Source: Corythucha ciliata (taxonomy: Eukaryota; Arthropoda; Insecta; Hemiptera; Tingidae). Taken from it: a stretch of 64,000 bases of DNA. Of the stretch, positions 45,871-57,258 are shown piece after piece. The stretch is taken from positions 42,436,751 to 42,500,750 of the forward strand of contig CM075942.1 of NCBI GenBank assembly GCA_038030265.1, given 5' to 3'. Every line of letters begins with the position of its first letter. The stretch's first letter is position 1. Made by a program: the position numbers and the translations under genes. The notes beneath the pieces are model-generated. The model was not told where the DNA came from. It did not search any database and saw only the letters and a program-made list of their open reading frames with translations.

Positions 45871-48524
45871 ATGAATAATATCAAAATTATGTGCTGGAAT
45901 GCAAATGGCCTTCATTTGCGTAAGAACGAATTGCAAATTGCAATGGAAATCAACAAAGTTGACGTTTGCCTTGTCTCGGAAACTCATTTCACAAAGGAAT
46001 CATTCCTCAGGATGAAAAATTACAAATGCTACCATGCGACCCACCCAAGCAACTTTGCGAGAGAGGGGAGCGCGGTAATAATAAAAGAAAACATATGCCA
46101 TCAGGAACATGCGAAATTGGAAACAGACAAATACTAAATTAGCGCGGTAGAGGTTAAAATGAAATCATACAGCTGTGTGCTAGCCAGTGTCTACTTTCCT
46201 CCTAGGTACGCCGTCCAAGTCAGAGAATATAAGGATATATTTTCCCAGCTTGGGGGTCGATTCATCATGGGAGGGGACTTCAACGCTAAGCATACTATGT
46301 GGGGCTCGAGAATTGTCAATCTGAAAGGAAGAACACTTCGACAAGCAGTGTTGGAGGAGGGATGTGAAACGCATTCAACTGGCAAGCCTACTTATTGGCC
46401 AGCAGATATGAATAAGGTACCTGACTTAATTGACTTTTACCTAAGTAAAAACATCGGGTCAAGTTACATATTAGTAGAAGAAAATAACGATTTGAGTTCA
46501 GATCATTCTGCGGTGCTACTCACACTGAGTGAAAAAGTGATTTTGGGACAAATCAGATCATCTGCGTTAACCAATCGTAAGACTGACTGGAATTCATTCA
46601 GGGTGCAACTCGGTGGTTTAGTGGATGTTGGGTCTCAAATCAACGAGGAAGAGAACATGAATGACGAAGTTGAGAAACTGACTTTACTCGTACAACAGGT
46701 TGCCATGGACACCACGCCAACTGTAAAGAGAAAGCTTCAAGGGTTTCACTATCCAAGAGAAATTATTGAGCTGGTCAAAGAAAAACGTAAAGCCAGGAAA
46801 AAATGGCAAACCACGAGAGATCCGGGAGCCAAAGAGGAATGGAACAAGTTGAAGGAAGAGCTCAGGATCATACTGAAGGAGCTGCAGCAGGAGACGGTAG
46901 AGCTTCAACTAAACGAGCTGACCAGCGATCATCATACTGAGTACTCGCTATGGAAAGCAACAAAGTACTTAAAGACCGACAATACAAGCTTGTCCCATCA
47001 AAGGAAAGGATGGAAAATGGATCAAGGATGACCAGGAGAAAGCAAATGCGTTTGCTGAGCACCAAATGCAAATATTCACGCCGAACAAGCAAGGCGACAC
47101 AAATCAATGCTGACGAGCATATCCCACCGCTCACGCATAAAGAGATCTGTCAGGTGATTAAAAAAGAAATGAATCCAAAAAAGGCTCCCGGTTTTGACGG
47201 GATTACAGGAGAAACTCTTCAGCAACTTCCGAGAAAAGCGATTAGAAAAATTATGCAGCTAATCAATGTAGCTTTTTATCAACGAAAGGTCCCAAGGCTA
47301 TGGAAAAATGCTGAAATAATCATGCTTCCCAAGCCAGGGAAGCAGCCGGAAGAATTGACGTCGTATAGGCCTATCTCGCTGCTACCGGTCATGTCCAAGC
47401 TCTTAGAGAAGCTCCTTAGTAAGAGATTGATTAAAATAATCGAGGCTCGGAAGCTAATACCTAATCATCAGTTTGGGTTTCGCAGAAGCCACTCTACACT
47501 TCATCAGTTACACAGAATCTTCAACGTTATAGAAAGAGCATTAGAAGAAAGAAATGTCTGTTCAGCAGCTTTTCTCGATGTGTCGCAGGCCTTCGACAAA
47601 GTATGGCATGACGGACTTAAGTATAAGTTGAAGAAAATGTTGCCCTATAGATACGTAGAGCTACTGGATTCGTATCTCTCAGAACGATACTTTCGGGTGA
47701 AGCAGATTGATAAATATTCAGATCTGAAACCAATTGAAGCAGGAGTCCCTCAGGGTAGTGTACTAGGCCCAATACTGTACCTAATGTACACTGGCGACAT
47801 CACGGAAAATAGCAACATCATCACTGCAACATTTGCGGATGATACAGCATTGCTTGTAGTTGGCAAAGACAACCAGAGCTCAGTTCGAGAACTGAATCAA
47901 GCGCTCTCCAGCGTCCACAGATGGGCAGTGAGGTGGAGAATCAAAATGAATGAGACGAAATCGGTACACGTGGATTTCACCAATAGGTCGATAAACTACA
48001 TACCGGCGTATCTCAATAACAAAGAGCTTCCGTATTCCAACCAAGCCAAGTACTTAGGGATGACCCTGGATGCAAAGCTTCGTTGGAAAGAGCATGTGAA
48101 GAAGAAGAGAGCTGAGCTCAACATCAAATTCCGAAAAATATACTGGATCATGGGTAGGCACTCAAAACTGTCTATCCAAAACAAAATAACATTGTACAAA
48201 CAGGTCCTGCGACCAGTATGGACTTATGGTGCCCAACTGTGGGGATGCACCGCCCAATCAAATCGTAAAATTATACAAGGCTTTCAAAACAACGTACTAA
48301 GATCCATAGTTAATGCTCCTTGGTACATTCGGAGCGATAGACTTCATCATGACTTGGGAGTGATGACAGTCGATGAAGTCATTCAAGGATTGGCGAAAAT
48401 TCATCAGAACCGTCTTTTATGTCACATCAACGAGGAAGCTGCCCAACTTTTTGATACCAGTGGCATGTACCGAAGACTTGAACGCGTAAAGCCGCATGAT
48501 TTAATTCCTTCACTGTGTACATAG
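45871..48524 (+). pseudogene. LINE ORF2: endonuclease and reverse transcriptase, disabled
   Basis: It would nick target DNA and copy the element RNA. The APE-type endonuclease comes first: CWNANGL near the start, then VSETHF, GGDFNAKH and SSDHSAV. A TAA at 46,135-46,137 breaks the frame early. Two further shifts follow: at about 47,004 into the frame reading KDGKWIKDDQEKANAF, and at about 47,100 into the frame reading INADEHIPP. The reverse transcriptase then runs intact to 48,524: KKAPGFDGI, YRPISLL, FGFRRSHST, FLDVSQAFDKVWHDGL, GVPQGSVLGPILY, the catalytic FADD in ATFADDTALL, and YLGMTLD. The C-terminal region is a jockey-like thumb/tail. Motif content and ORF layout point to the jockey clade. 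Confidence 0.9.
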
Positions 48525-48654
48525 CTTGCTGTGATCATAGCTTCAATTTAATGAGATATCCGAATCAAGTTTAGTTCTGTACCTAAAACTTGTGGACGTA
48601 AATATTAAAACAGTGTATTAGAAAAACTTTACTTATAAGTGTAAACTTGGTGTA

Positions 48655-48660
48655 AATAAA
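48655..48660 (+). promoter_or_regulatory. AATAAA polyadenylation signal of the LINE
   Basis: It lies about 130 bases after the ORF2 stop and just before the A-rich tail, as expected at a LINE 3' end. Confidence 0.7.
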
Positions 48661-48703
48661 GATATGAAAGAAAGAAAAAACAAAACAAAACAAAACAAAA
48701 ACT

Positions 48704-49149
48704 TCCCTGCAGTTTACTCAACCATCCAAATAATATTTTCTACTTATACATTTACTATGAGGCCCTCACTACACCGAGGTCTTGACGAGAAGAGTGCCAA
48801 CATTTTTCTATTGGTTGGTGGGCGAGGGAGTTCAGTACCAGAACATGAGTAATGGTGCAAACATGAAGGTGCGTTTTCTATTGAGACGAAGGAAAAGCGT
48901 GAAATTACGAGGTAAAACTTTAAGGGGGTTCCAAATTTATTTAAGGGACAAAATTCGAAAGAAATTGTTTATTAGGTCCACAGACCCGGAGTTTAGCGTG
49001 AATACGTTTTTTGGCTGGTAAGTGGCAGTTGAGCTTGAGTTTTGAGTTGGGATCTTGGTCACGTCCCTCATTCCCAACCCCATACCCTCCACCCAGCCCA
49101 ACCCACACTTGGCGGCGCATGCGCTGTGAGACCCATTTTGCCACTTCTG
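48704..49149. other. No recognisable feature
   Basis: Non-coding; no repeat family recognised. Confidence 0.4.
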
Positions 49150-49345
49150 CCGAATTGGTCCCAATTGGTAAAACGTATTTACGTTAAAAGGAGATACTCC
49201 TACGTATGCAGAATTTCCTGGAAATTTAAGCGAGATCTTAAAATCCAGGATTGGGGGAGAAACAAGGGGAGATAACGGGTGCAGCGTTGTAAACGAGGGA
49301 TGATTGGAGGGGGGGTCGAGGAATTATCCGTGCTGGTCCCCCTTA
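49150..49345 (+). repeat. Family C, right-half fragment (C5)
   Basis: CAGAATTTCCTGGAAATTTAAG, AAATCCAGGATTGGGGGAGAAA and the G-rich tail ending GTCCCCCTTAG match the right half of C1. The terminal TTAA is mutated to TTAG. The left half is missing. Confidence 0.6.
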
Positions 49346-50143
49346 GCTTATTGTTTTCCCATTTCAAACTTGTAGTAGGCACGTTTTAGATTTTGATTTA
49401 TCTGTTTATTGCTGATATTGTAGATTTTTCTGAGATGTAAATATTGTGTCAAGTGTATTCGCCCTCATTCCCCTGTCTTATTCACGTATTTGATCATTAT
49501 AATGACTGAAAACCTATAGTACCCCTTCGCCGCGGCCGGACCCCTCCGTGACCGGTATTGTACCCCTCCGCCACCAAGACCTTATTATAATAAATTAATA
49601 ATGATTGCTGAAAATAGTGAGTCGTGAACTGTAAAAGGTTGAAAACTACGGCTCTAAACTACGCCCATGGTTGTCTTGATGCCGGTCAATAGTCTCTCCT
49701 CAGAGTTTCCTAATTAAATTGCCTGTTTTAGAGGTTTTATTGATGGTTTCCGGCCCAAATAGAGCGTGTGTGTGATTTTACGAGAAAAACAGCCCTTTCC
49801 GGTATTAAAATGCATAGAATTCTGTGAAGAACATATAATATGTTCAACGATGAGGCACGTCAAAGAGATTGTATACAAGTGGAAACACAGCTAAGCCAAT
49901 AGCATGTTTTGTCCACGGCCCATCAGGAAAAAAATGTCCTTGTCATCATGAATGACTGAATTATACCCACTCACAGCGGATATTTTTCTGTTAATCCAAG
50001 AAAAACGCACAAAACGAGATTTCGTCGAGCATAAATCTTGAACTTAAATGATGGCTAGGGGTGACGGGGTCCGACTTTAAAAACCCACGACGAATTCCCA
50101 GGGTTCACTTTTAAGTGTCCGGCTACGAATTCAACTTTAGACT
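49346..50143. other. No clear feature
   Basis: A stretch at 49,518-49,660 has TACCCCT repeats and AAAAGGTTGAAAACTACGGC, faintly like a decayed hAT end (AAAGGTTGAGAACCACTG type). Too weak to call. Confidence 0.3.
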
Positions 50144-50545
50144 TTAAGGGGGGGGGGGTTCAGGCGGTTTTCCTCGACCCCTTCCCAGTCGCCCCTCGCC
50201 TAAACTTCGCACATAAATTTTGGCTCCATTTCTGCACCCATATTCGATTTCAAAGTCTAATTTTTAATCTTCAGGAAGTTCTACAGTGGCGTAAGATCTT
50301 GCTTTTCCAAATTTCATCCCTGAAATTACCTTAAAACACATCCGAATTCTAAAGTGTTTTGGGCTTATTTTAGGGATAAAATTGGAAAAAGCAAGATCTA
50401 ACGTCACTGTAGAACTCCCTGAAGATTAAAATTAGACTCTGAAATCGAATATTGGTGCAGAAATGGAGCCAAAATTTATGTGCGAAGTTTAGGCGAGGGG
50501 CGACCGGGAAGGGGTTGAGGAAATCCGACCGAAACCCCGCCTTAA
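50144..50545. mobile_element. Family C fold-back, intact copy (C2), TTAA-bounded
   Basis: TTAA followed by a G-run begins it and CCCCGCC followed by TTAA ends it. The two arms pair over almost the whole 402 bp, including TTTCTGCACC with GGTGCAGAAA and CTTCAGGAAGTTCTACAG with its mirror. The centre is near 50,345. It has no ORF of note. TTAA boundaries are typical of piggyBac-type target sites, but the termini do not clearly match known piggyBac ends. Confidence 0.85.
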
Positions 50546-52189
50546 GGTGACAAGACAAATTTTAAAGGGGGCCTCGAACTCAACGCACCCATTTCCTCGT
50601 CAATTGGCTCTAGCGGGCGATGACTTTTCCTGGCGACTCGCTCGACGCTGCGATATTAGTCATGGCTACTTGTTCCTATATTCTTATGGATGGTGGCTAG
50701 AAATACCAGTTTCGTTACTCGATTTGTTCACTATTTAATTCTCATGAGTATAACGCTTTGTTTTTCTTGAAAGAAATACATGGAGAAATTATAGCAAAAT
50801 AGAGACAAGCAGATGTCCCTTGAAACAAAAGAGTGAGAGGCAAAAAAGGGAAACGTTTGGGGCCCTCTCACAGTTTGGGCAGGGTTACCGTGTCGTTGAG
50901 GTAAAGACGTCATGTTTCTAAGTGCCATTGGTCGTAAATTCAAAACTCCCTCTTTTCGAGCAAACAGGTGACATCGCGTAAGGAAATTTATTAGCGAGCC
51001 CTACATCTGATATTCGAAAGAGGGTGGGGGGACAGAAACAAAAAGTTGCAATGAAGTGGTGGGCAGTGTTCCGAACTAGGTATATCGCTTACACGCTGGA
51101 AAACCAGCCCCCTTTTTCTTATAAGATCACTTTAAAAAGATGTCTCAATTAGATCTTGGAGGAGCAACTCGACACCACGACAAGCTTTCGATATTCTGAA
51201 ACCTTTAACCCCTCCCCGTTTCATCGCCGTGGGATCTCTTCGGGACTCCTTATCTAATTCACACGGGCTGTCAAGCTTAAAAACCGTTTATTGGTTTATC
51301 TTTATCTTAAACTTTTTTGTTTTTCTCCTTTTTTTGGTCTCTAATCTCCTCCGGCCTCTCAAGTTCATGCATATCGCTCAAGAAGAAAATAATAAATCGA
51401 AAACGACTAGCGACATGACTTGCTCCTTGGGTCGCAAGTGTTGACCGAGTTGAGGAATCTTTGAAACGAGTACTTTGCCGCTCGGTTATTCAAGCGATTC
51501 ATCATGCGAGACGTTTAATAAATCATTATGAACGACACTTTCAGGGATCAGTACTTAACGTCGGTTGTTGTCCAATGCGGTATTGAAGGCTTATACCAGG
51601 CTGAAATTCGGCAAATTAAATGTGACTATTCACCAAACCGGTAGACTCATTCACTAAAATTATGAACAATCGTGAACTTAACAGAGGCGGACAGCTATAA
51701 TTTTTGGGTGAAAGGTTAATGGAGTAGTGAAAGAAAAAGGCACTATCTCAGAAGATCCTGCCTCGGAAGATCATGATCAACTTGATCGATGTGAGGCGTT
51801 GAACACCTTTTCCCCATTCAGAGAGATAAAAAACGGCTGCATCTTTGTTGAAGTTTAGTTTTCAAAACAAAAAAAAAACTCGCACACGAATGGGTTCATC
51901 TCTATGGTTGTTTCTCCGGATTTTATATAATCAAAAGGAAGCCGAGGCCACCAAACTTCAGGCCATTGTCTTTCCCTAATTAATTTATTCATTCGTGATC
52001 TGTCATCCGAACATTGAATCGGAATTATCACTCTTTTTTAGGAGTCGGCTTTAGGTACTGTGCAGGCTTTAAAAAGTTGAGAAGTAAAGAAAGAAAAAAA
52101 GATATCTTGAACCAACCCCTCTTTACTTATTGCGCCGACGTTCAAAGCGCTTTTGTGTTATCCCTAATCTTCAAGCATTATTAACACGG
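50546..52189. other. No recognisable feature
   Basis: Mixed-composition non-coding DNA. Short ORFs have no motif. Confidence 0.4.
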
Positions 52190-52480
52190 TCCAGTCTCAG
52201 TTTCAACCTCAGACCTTCAGGCAACAGGGCTACTCGATCCTGATCTCATCTGCCCGGCAATTGAGCAGAGAAAACGGAGCCAATGGACCGCCCCTCGCCG
52301 CGAGCGGAGGTGCTACTACTGCACTATAGGATCCCCGCCCCCGGCTCTCAACCCGTTCTGGCAAGTCCAGGCAGCGGAGGACCCGCCTCACCAGAACCGA
52401 TGAAAACCGGGGCGAAACGGGGACTGAGGATGTTGAGGCTGTAGGCGCCTCGGTTAGCGTTCAAATGTGAATGGAATGGA
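52190..52480. other. G/C- and CpG-rich patch, possible promoter or 5' exon
   Basis: It is clearly richer in G/C than its surroundings (CCGCCCCTCGCCGCGAGCGG, GATCCCCGCCCCCGGC). TCAGTTTCA at about 52,198 matches the arthropod initiator TCAGTY. There is no convincing ORF or splice donor, so the role is unproven. Confidence 0.2.
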
Positions 52481-53261
52481 TGTTGGGGATATGTAGTGGC
52501 AGTCGACAGTCACTATATGTATATTTTAAGTACAACTCTACGGGAAATCCATTTCATCAACTGTTAAATTTTGGTTGTATTTTACCACAACAGTGAACCT
52601 GGGCAAGCCCGTTGCCACTCCCACGCTCGCCACGTTTAGTTAATTACGTTCATAACCTTAACACTCTGCACATCATTTTGGGCCGGAGTCCTCTGTGCAG
52701 GAAATCCAAGGAGAGTTGAAACGACATCCGACTCGACGTAGGTATGCCAAATTCAGAGCCGGGGGGCCGGGGTATTGTAGCAGTGGGAGAGGGAGCAACT
52801 AGATCGAAGGACTCGAAGGGGGGACCTTTTCGGTTATTTAATAAACTTGTTCGTACTATAGCCGCAGCCGGGTGACTTGCTTGTCATCAGGATAATATCA
52901 GGCCACGCCAAAGGAAGTGGTTCATGGGAGGGCGACAATTTAGGGTGCTTGTTTAGTTGTTTATGTGTAGGGATGCCCGAACTGGGACTCAGGGAGGAAC
53001 ATAACGCGGTGCTCGCCGTGAAATTTTCAGTAAACGGGGGGGGGGGGGGAGATTGAGCTCTGCTGTAATTATTACACGATTTTCCAACTATTTCATCGCT
53101 GTTCATGGATCATCTCAATAAAAATCCCTTCAAAAATAGAACCTTAGGCCCTTATTTATGATTTCTGTAGTGCCCAGAGCCAGAGATATGGTACTATGGC
53201 AAGAATAAATAATACTACCTAATTATTCGCTACATTTGAATTTCGTTATTTTATTTATTTA

Positions 53262-53262
<1 letters not shown>
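52481..53262. other. No recognisable feature
   Basis: Non-coding; a G16 run occurs near 53,036. Confidence 0.4.

Positions 53263-53308
<46 letters not shown>
53263..53308 (+). repeat. A46 homopolymer
   Basis: Longest single-base run in the window. True length is uncertain in any assembly. Confidence 0.9.
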
Positions 53309-53311
<3 letters not shown>

Positions 53312-53849
53312 GTAAGAAACTGTTTAGTGAAAGTGGGCAAGCCCGCAACGCTCTCATGTTACTCATGACGGTTGACTTTGAGCCGGAAGCCATGAGTTAT
53401 TGAAAAAGGACGAGAGCGATGCCGTTACGTCTGCCTTTACCGCAGCCCTCTTCAAAGCTTTTTACGTCCCCTCTCTGCACTCCACAAGTTCATATAGTTC
53501 ACGGGAATTTAAGGTTGAAAGAGCATGGCAATTGTTTGGTGCTCAGGTAGGCAGTAGTCCTCCAACACATAGCGTCTGCCCAGCCTAGGACGTAAAGGTG
53601 TAAGCAGGGAGTGAAGGGCAACTGGAAAGAAAGAGAGATAGAAGGTTGACCAGATGACGAAGAAGGTAACATCTGAATGTTTTGGCGTTTTGGAAAGCTG
53701 GGTACACGGGTTTACGCGAAGCTCCCAAGGAGAAGTTACAAGTTACCTGGACGGGGCAAGGTTAAGCAGCTGCCCATGAGTGCCCACCCTTTCATTGAGC
53801 CGTTTTTGTTTCTATTTTTTATTTTGGTTGGTGATATATGCAGGAACCT
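53309..53849. other. No recognisable feature
   Basis: Short ORFs near 53,400 and 53,677 have no motif or consistent gene context. Confidence 0.35.
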
Positions 53850-54552
53850 ACAACAAGTACAACGCTATTTGCAGGTATGGCACGCTAGAACGCTATTTGC
53901 AGGGGCGTAAAACGCTAGTTGCAGATAAGCGCTACTTTTTTATGTTATGTATATAGTCGGAGAAAGAACATCAGGTAACGTAACTTCTCTGAAAAGGGAT
54001 GAGTTTTTGCATGTTTCCTGGAGGGAGATTTCTAGAGTTCAGTAAAGGTAACACTCGTTTCAAGAATTTTGGGCATGATAGAAGATCAAGGAAAGCTAAT
54101 CGAAAGCGATAAAAGAGAACACGTTGGCCTTGCATGCAGCTAGTCCGAGCAGTAGTACAGAGTAAATACTTCTGTGACAAAAAACAGGCTACCTTCAAAT
54201 AATAAATAACATTCAGAGCTCAACTAAAGGCTTATAACGCAGTGCAATGGTTGTTACAAAGGCTTCTAATATCAGACAGGGGTTGCTATGTGGATATAAC
54301 AGAAGGGCAAGAGAAGAGAAGGTGGTTAATTTACCGCCTCTCCTCGACCTTATCAATTATTTTTCACGTATAAAGTATCTTAGTATGTTGTATACCTAGA
54401 GGTTGTCGGATAAGCTTGGCTCATTGAGAAGCGTACCTGCAAATAGCATTTAATGCGTAGGTACTGTACCTGCAAATAGCGTTTTATGCCTAGGTCTAGG
54501 TACGTACCTGCAAATAGCGTTTTACGCGTAGATACTGTACCTGCATGTAGTC
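53850..54552. mobile_element. Element E: inverted clusters of CTGCAAATAGCGTTTTACGC motif
   Basis: Three to four CTGCAAATAGCG-type units lie at 54,431-54,550 (period about 35-40 bp, each followed by a GCGTAGGTAC-like phrase). Three mirrored units (CGCTATTTGCAG) lie at 53,860-53,925. The arrangement resembles a ~0.7-kb non-autonomous DNA element with repeated subterminal binding sites. No transposase and no clear target duplication. Confidence 0.6.
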
Positions 54553-55174
54553 ACTTCGTTTTATTTAATCTATCGTTTCATTCAGTTTTTATCCGTTTCT
54601 CGTAAAAACAAAATTACATGTTCATTGCAGCCTGTATTCCGTAAGTGCCTTCCCCACACCACGAAATACTTTCGTCGTGATAAAGATCGCCGGATATAAG
54701 AACAAGTGCCTGCCTGATGTATCCGACTTCCTAACGTCAAAATCGATGACATCAGCAAAATTTTCAAATCGCGAACTATCGGACGCGGATCCATTCCTGG
54801 AGAGGGGGGAGGGCAGCCGATCACCCCCACCAAAGCCCTTCACCCACCCACACTCCACGCGAGAAATCTTAAGTTATAGGCTAAAACAAGATTTCTTATA
54901 TCGAAAAAAATTAGGATGTTGCCCTGAAAGCTGATTCCCTCCCCGCTAATCCCTATTTCCTCCTGGTAGGCCTTTTGCCATGTTTTCAGGACCCTGGGTC
55001 TCATTGATTTTTCGGTCCATAGTGTGATTTGATATTCACTTCGTTCAGCTGCATTGCCGGGCTAAAACTGTTGGACTTAGCTGCTTTCTGACAATGTTGC
55101 TTTGTCTAGAAGTGGGGGAACCAAACAGTTCTCAGAGGAATAATTTCAATCATGAGTTAACCCTCCGTCCAGGG
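54553..55174. other. No recognisable feature
   Basis: Two overlapping opposite-strand ORFs near 54,580-54,930 have no motif. Confidence 0.35.
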
Positions 55175-55201
55175 TTTTTTTTTTTTTTTTTTTTTTTTTT
55201 T
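55175..55201 (+). repeat. T27 homopolymer
   Basis: Uninterrupted T-run, no retroposed body recognised. Confidence 0.9.
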
Positions 55202-55279
55202 CACAAAGCGGGAGGCTTTTGATAGACGGCGAGTGGGTTAGCTTGAAAATCTAAAATATTTGCCATCAGAGCGAGGACC

Positions 55280-55340
55280 AATAGTGCATTTTTTTTTTTT
55301 TTTTTTTTTCATTTTCATAAATGAAATGCACTAAAACATG
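55280..55340 (+). repeat. Family A right-end fragment with T-tract
   Basis: CCAATAGTGCATTT, a T21 run, then ATAAATGAAATGCACTAAAA match the terminal hairpin of family A with the loop expanded by T. Confidence 0.65.
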
Positions 55341-56094
55341 ATTTGTCTTTACACACATCGCTAAGAATCGTTAACGGCTTGGAACTATGAGGACCGTCTT
55401 AAATCGACTGAAACTTATATTTGTAAAGATATAGATCCGCAATTATTATAACCTATATAATCGCTCCACACGCCTCAAAGTATGTGGCAAGTAAAAAGGT
55501 CATTAGATCAAAATCGAAACCATACTTACTTCCACGTTCATGCACGTGAGTTTCACCTCTTCAAAACACACCCTTTGTTCACTATTATTCAAATAATTAC
55601 AGAAAATGCCATCGAAATGCTAGGACCTTTAAAACGAGGAGAGTTCTTCGCCTCCCCTCGCACTCCACCCTATTCTAGTTTCTCACACTATATTCGCATT
55701 AATGAGGCTTCGAAAACACACCGCACATTCACCCTTTTCAAAATTCAATTCGAGAAGAGTTTCTATAAATCCAAACTGGTGGGAGTGAGGAAGAGGGGTC
55801 GGCCCTACGCAATGATGTTTTATCATGAGAATCTCAGCAGCCGGTCGGTAGCAGTATGTAGCATAAACGTGTGCGTTAATCGTCAGGTAGGGGATGACTT
55901 GGCTTTATATTTCATCCATCCTATGTCATTATCACGTCACCTCATTACACACAAATCACCCCTCCTTTCGCTCTTCACAAATTCTAGCCTTTTTTTATTA
56001 TTATTTTTAACTTCAAAAGGGCCGTTTCACCAGTGTGATTTACCACCGACTGCACCGGCATTTCCCAATGCCTTCATTTTCTTTTCCAGGCGCC

Positions 56095-56129
<35 letters not shown>

Positions 56130-56398
56130 TTTGGAAGGTCATTTATGCAGCATGCAAGGAAATACACCTCCACCTGTAATATTTATGCGTTTAATATTCT
56201 ACAAACAAACTACTAATTTGATTTTTTCTTGCGCTTGCACAATTGTTTCGGACAGCACTCTGGAAACGGTAAGTCGCTGTTGGGCTTTGTCAATTCACAG
56301 TTGACTTTTTCCTCAAACTGTCGGCATCTTTAAAAACAGCAGTATTTTATAATGCTTTTTCTAAAAGGTTTAAAGGCGTCGAGACTATCCAAATAAAT
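55341..56398. other. No supported gene; long chance ORF and T31 tract
   Basis: An ORF of 244 codons (55,482-56,216) is open, but it runs through a T31 tract at 56,098-56,128 as a phenylalanine run, has no domain, and lacks coding-like composition. I do not support it as a gene. Confidence 0.4.
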
Positions 56399-56725
56399 TT
56401 ACTTGTGGTGTTGAAGAATTGCCTTGTCTGCCACGCTTGTTAAACATCTTGATCGGCTGCAAGTGCCTTTCTCCTGCCACATCTCTCCCAGTGATCGTGT
56501 TAAACCTTCTTTGTCCAGGCAGTGAGGAGCCTCCGCTACGAATTTAAACCAGTTTTTATTATGTTTTTTAAATAACCAAAAACTGGATGAACACTGATTA
56601 TTGAAAACAGCGAAAAAAGTATACTCCAAACCATTTTTCATGTCCTGGTATTCAACGGTTACATGGCAGTCGCCGGGACGTTGAAGAGCCAAACAAACTA
56701 TAGCTAACAACACAGTGTTTTTCAT
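56399..56725 (-). CDS. Small cysteine-containing secreted protein, candidate host gene
   Basis: A single open frame of 108 codons, read from ATG 56,725-56,723 to TAA 56,401-56,399. I chose this ATG, not an upstream in-frame start at 56,785, because it opens a clean signal peptide (MKNTVLLAIVCLALQ). It also has A at position -3. The mature part, cleaved around residues 15-20, has cysteines at about 20, 45, 69, 89 and 94 and is rich in aromatic residues in its middle (FFAVF, FWLFK, NWFKF). No transmembrane segment follows. I recognise no family. Size and signal peptide fit the small secreted proteins common in insects, such as salivary proteins, but that role is inference. It could be one exon of a larger gene. 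It faces away from the exon at 57,259 across about 530 bp. Confidence 0.5.
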   Translation of the reverse strand: MKNTVLLAIVCLALQRPGDCHVTVEYQDMKNGLEYTFFAVFNNQCSSSFWLFKKHNKNWFKFVAEAPHCLDKEGLTRSLGEMWQEKGTCSRSRCLTSVADKAILQHHK

Positions 56726-57258
56726 TATTTGCGCGTAGTCCGGCGGTGTAAATCCACACATGAGATGCGAGCCCGCACTCGACACAAAAGAGCTCGCAGC
56801 TTCCAGAAATAAACTGGGACAATTGGACTACTGCGAGCGGCTCAAAACCAGGATCGGCTAACGAAATAATAGCGTTTTTTATTAAATTCTGTAGAATGAC
56901 GAGGGGGGAAGGACGTAGTTAATTTTTTTAGCGCACTATTTTGACGGAGCCGACTATGATCTGAAAGAAATGAGAAATGGCCTTCTGAAGAAAAAAAATC
57001 TGTGTAGATGCGTGAAAGAAAGTGTTGAGACGGGAATAATTACACCGTAAATTGTGTTGAGTACGGGGCTACGCATTGTAATTAAAAACAATGAAAAGAT
57101 GAGTCGGAAGAATACAGGAAAAATTGTACTTCCCTGTAAGGTAACAAGAAAAAAATAGACGACTTTCCCTCGAAGATTTCCCCATTCCAATGAGAGGACT
57201 TTATAAATGGAAAAGTTTCCGTTGACAAGACGAACAGTTGTCACCAAGGCGTACAGTG
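56726..57258. other. Intergenic region between two divergent secreted-protein candidates
   Basis: No repeat copy was recognised here. It could hold a bidirectional promoter, but I see no distinct TATA or initiator placement. Confidence 0.3.

Larger units (their letters stand above)
44552..45874 (+). pseudogene. LINE ORF1, gag-like nucleic-acid-binding protein, interrupted
   Basis: It binds element RNA in jockey-type retrotransposition. One frame carries all parts. There is an N-terminal region like the PRE_C2HC domain that precedes zinc knuckles in this family (motif RVMVKGVHKQYEESEL). A TGA at 44,936-44,938 interrupts it. Three zinc knuckles follow: CKRCQAFGHTQRYC, CVKCAGSHDTNEC and CVNCGKSGHTANYRGC. 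A basic lysine-rich tail then runs to the SINE insertion at 45,491. After the SINE the same frame resumes at 45,812 and stops at 45,872-45,874. The insert plus duplication is 321 bp, a multiple of three, so frame is kept, but the SINE brings a TGA of its own. The end overlaps the ORF2 start (ATGA). Confidence 0.85.
44471..48703 (+). mobile_element. Jockey-type LINE (non-LTR retrotransposon), nearly full length
   Basis: It has two overlapping ORFs (gag-like ORF1, then endonuclease plus reverse transcriptase ORF2), a 3' UTR with AATAAA at 48,655 and an A-rich tail (AAACAAAACAAAAC). The 5' limit is placed after the T-run that belongs to family A copy 3; only ~80 bp precede ORF1, so mild 5' truncation is possible. 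It is inactivated by two stops, two frameshifts and a SINE. No target duplication was identified. Confidence 0.85.

Noticed and set aside
45560..45874. ORF of about 100 codons, nearly identical to one at 59,971-60,306
   Set aside because: The identical protein comes from the reverse strand of two SINE1 copies. Apart from its tail, which is the end of LINE ORF1, it is not a gene.
53263..53308. A46 run as a SINE or processed pseudogene tail
   Set aside because: The sequence to its left has no tRNA-like head, ORF or gene-like body, and no flanking duplication was found.
55482..56216. 244-codon plus-strand ORF, one of the longest in the window
   Set aside because: It has no domain, reads a T31 tract as a phenylalanine run, has scattered low-complexity, and shows no start or splice context favouring it. 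Chance is the best explanation.
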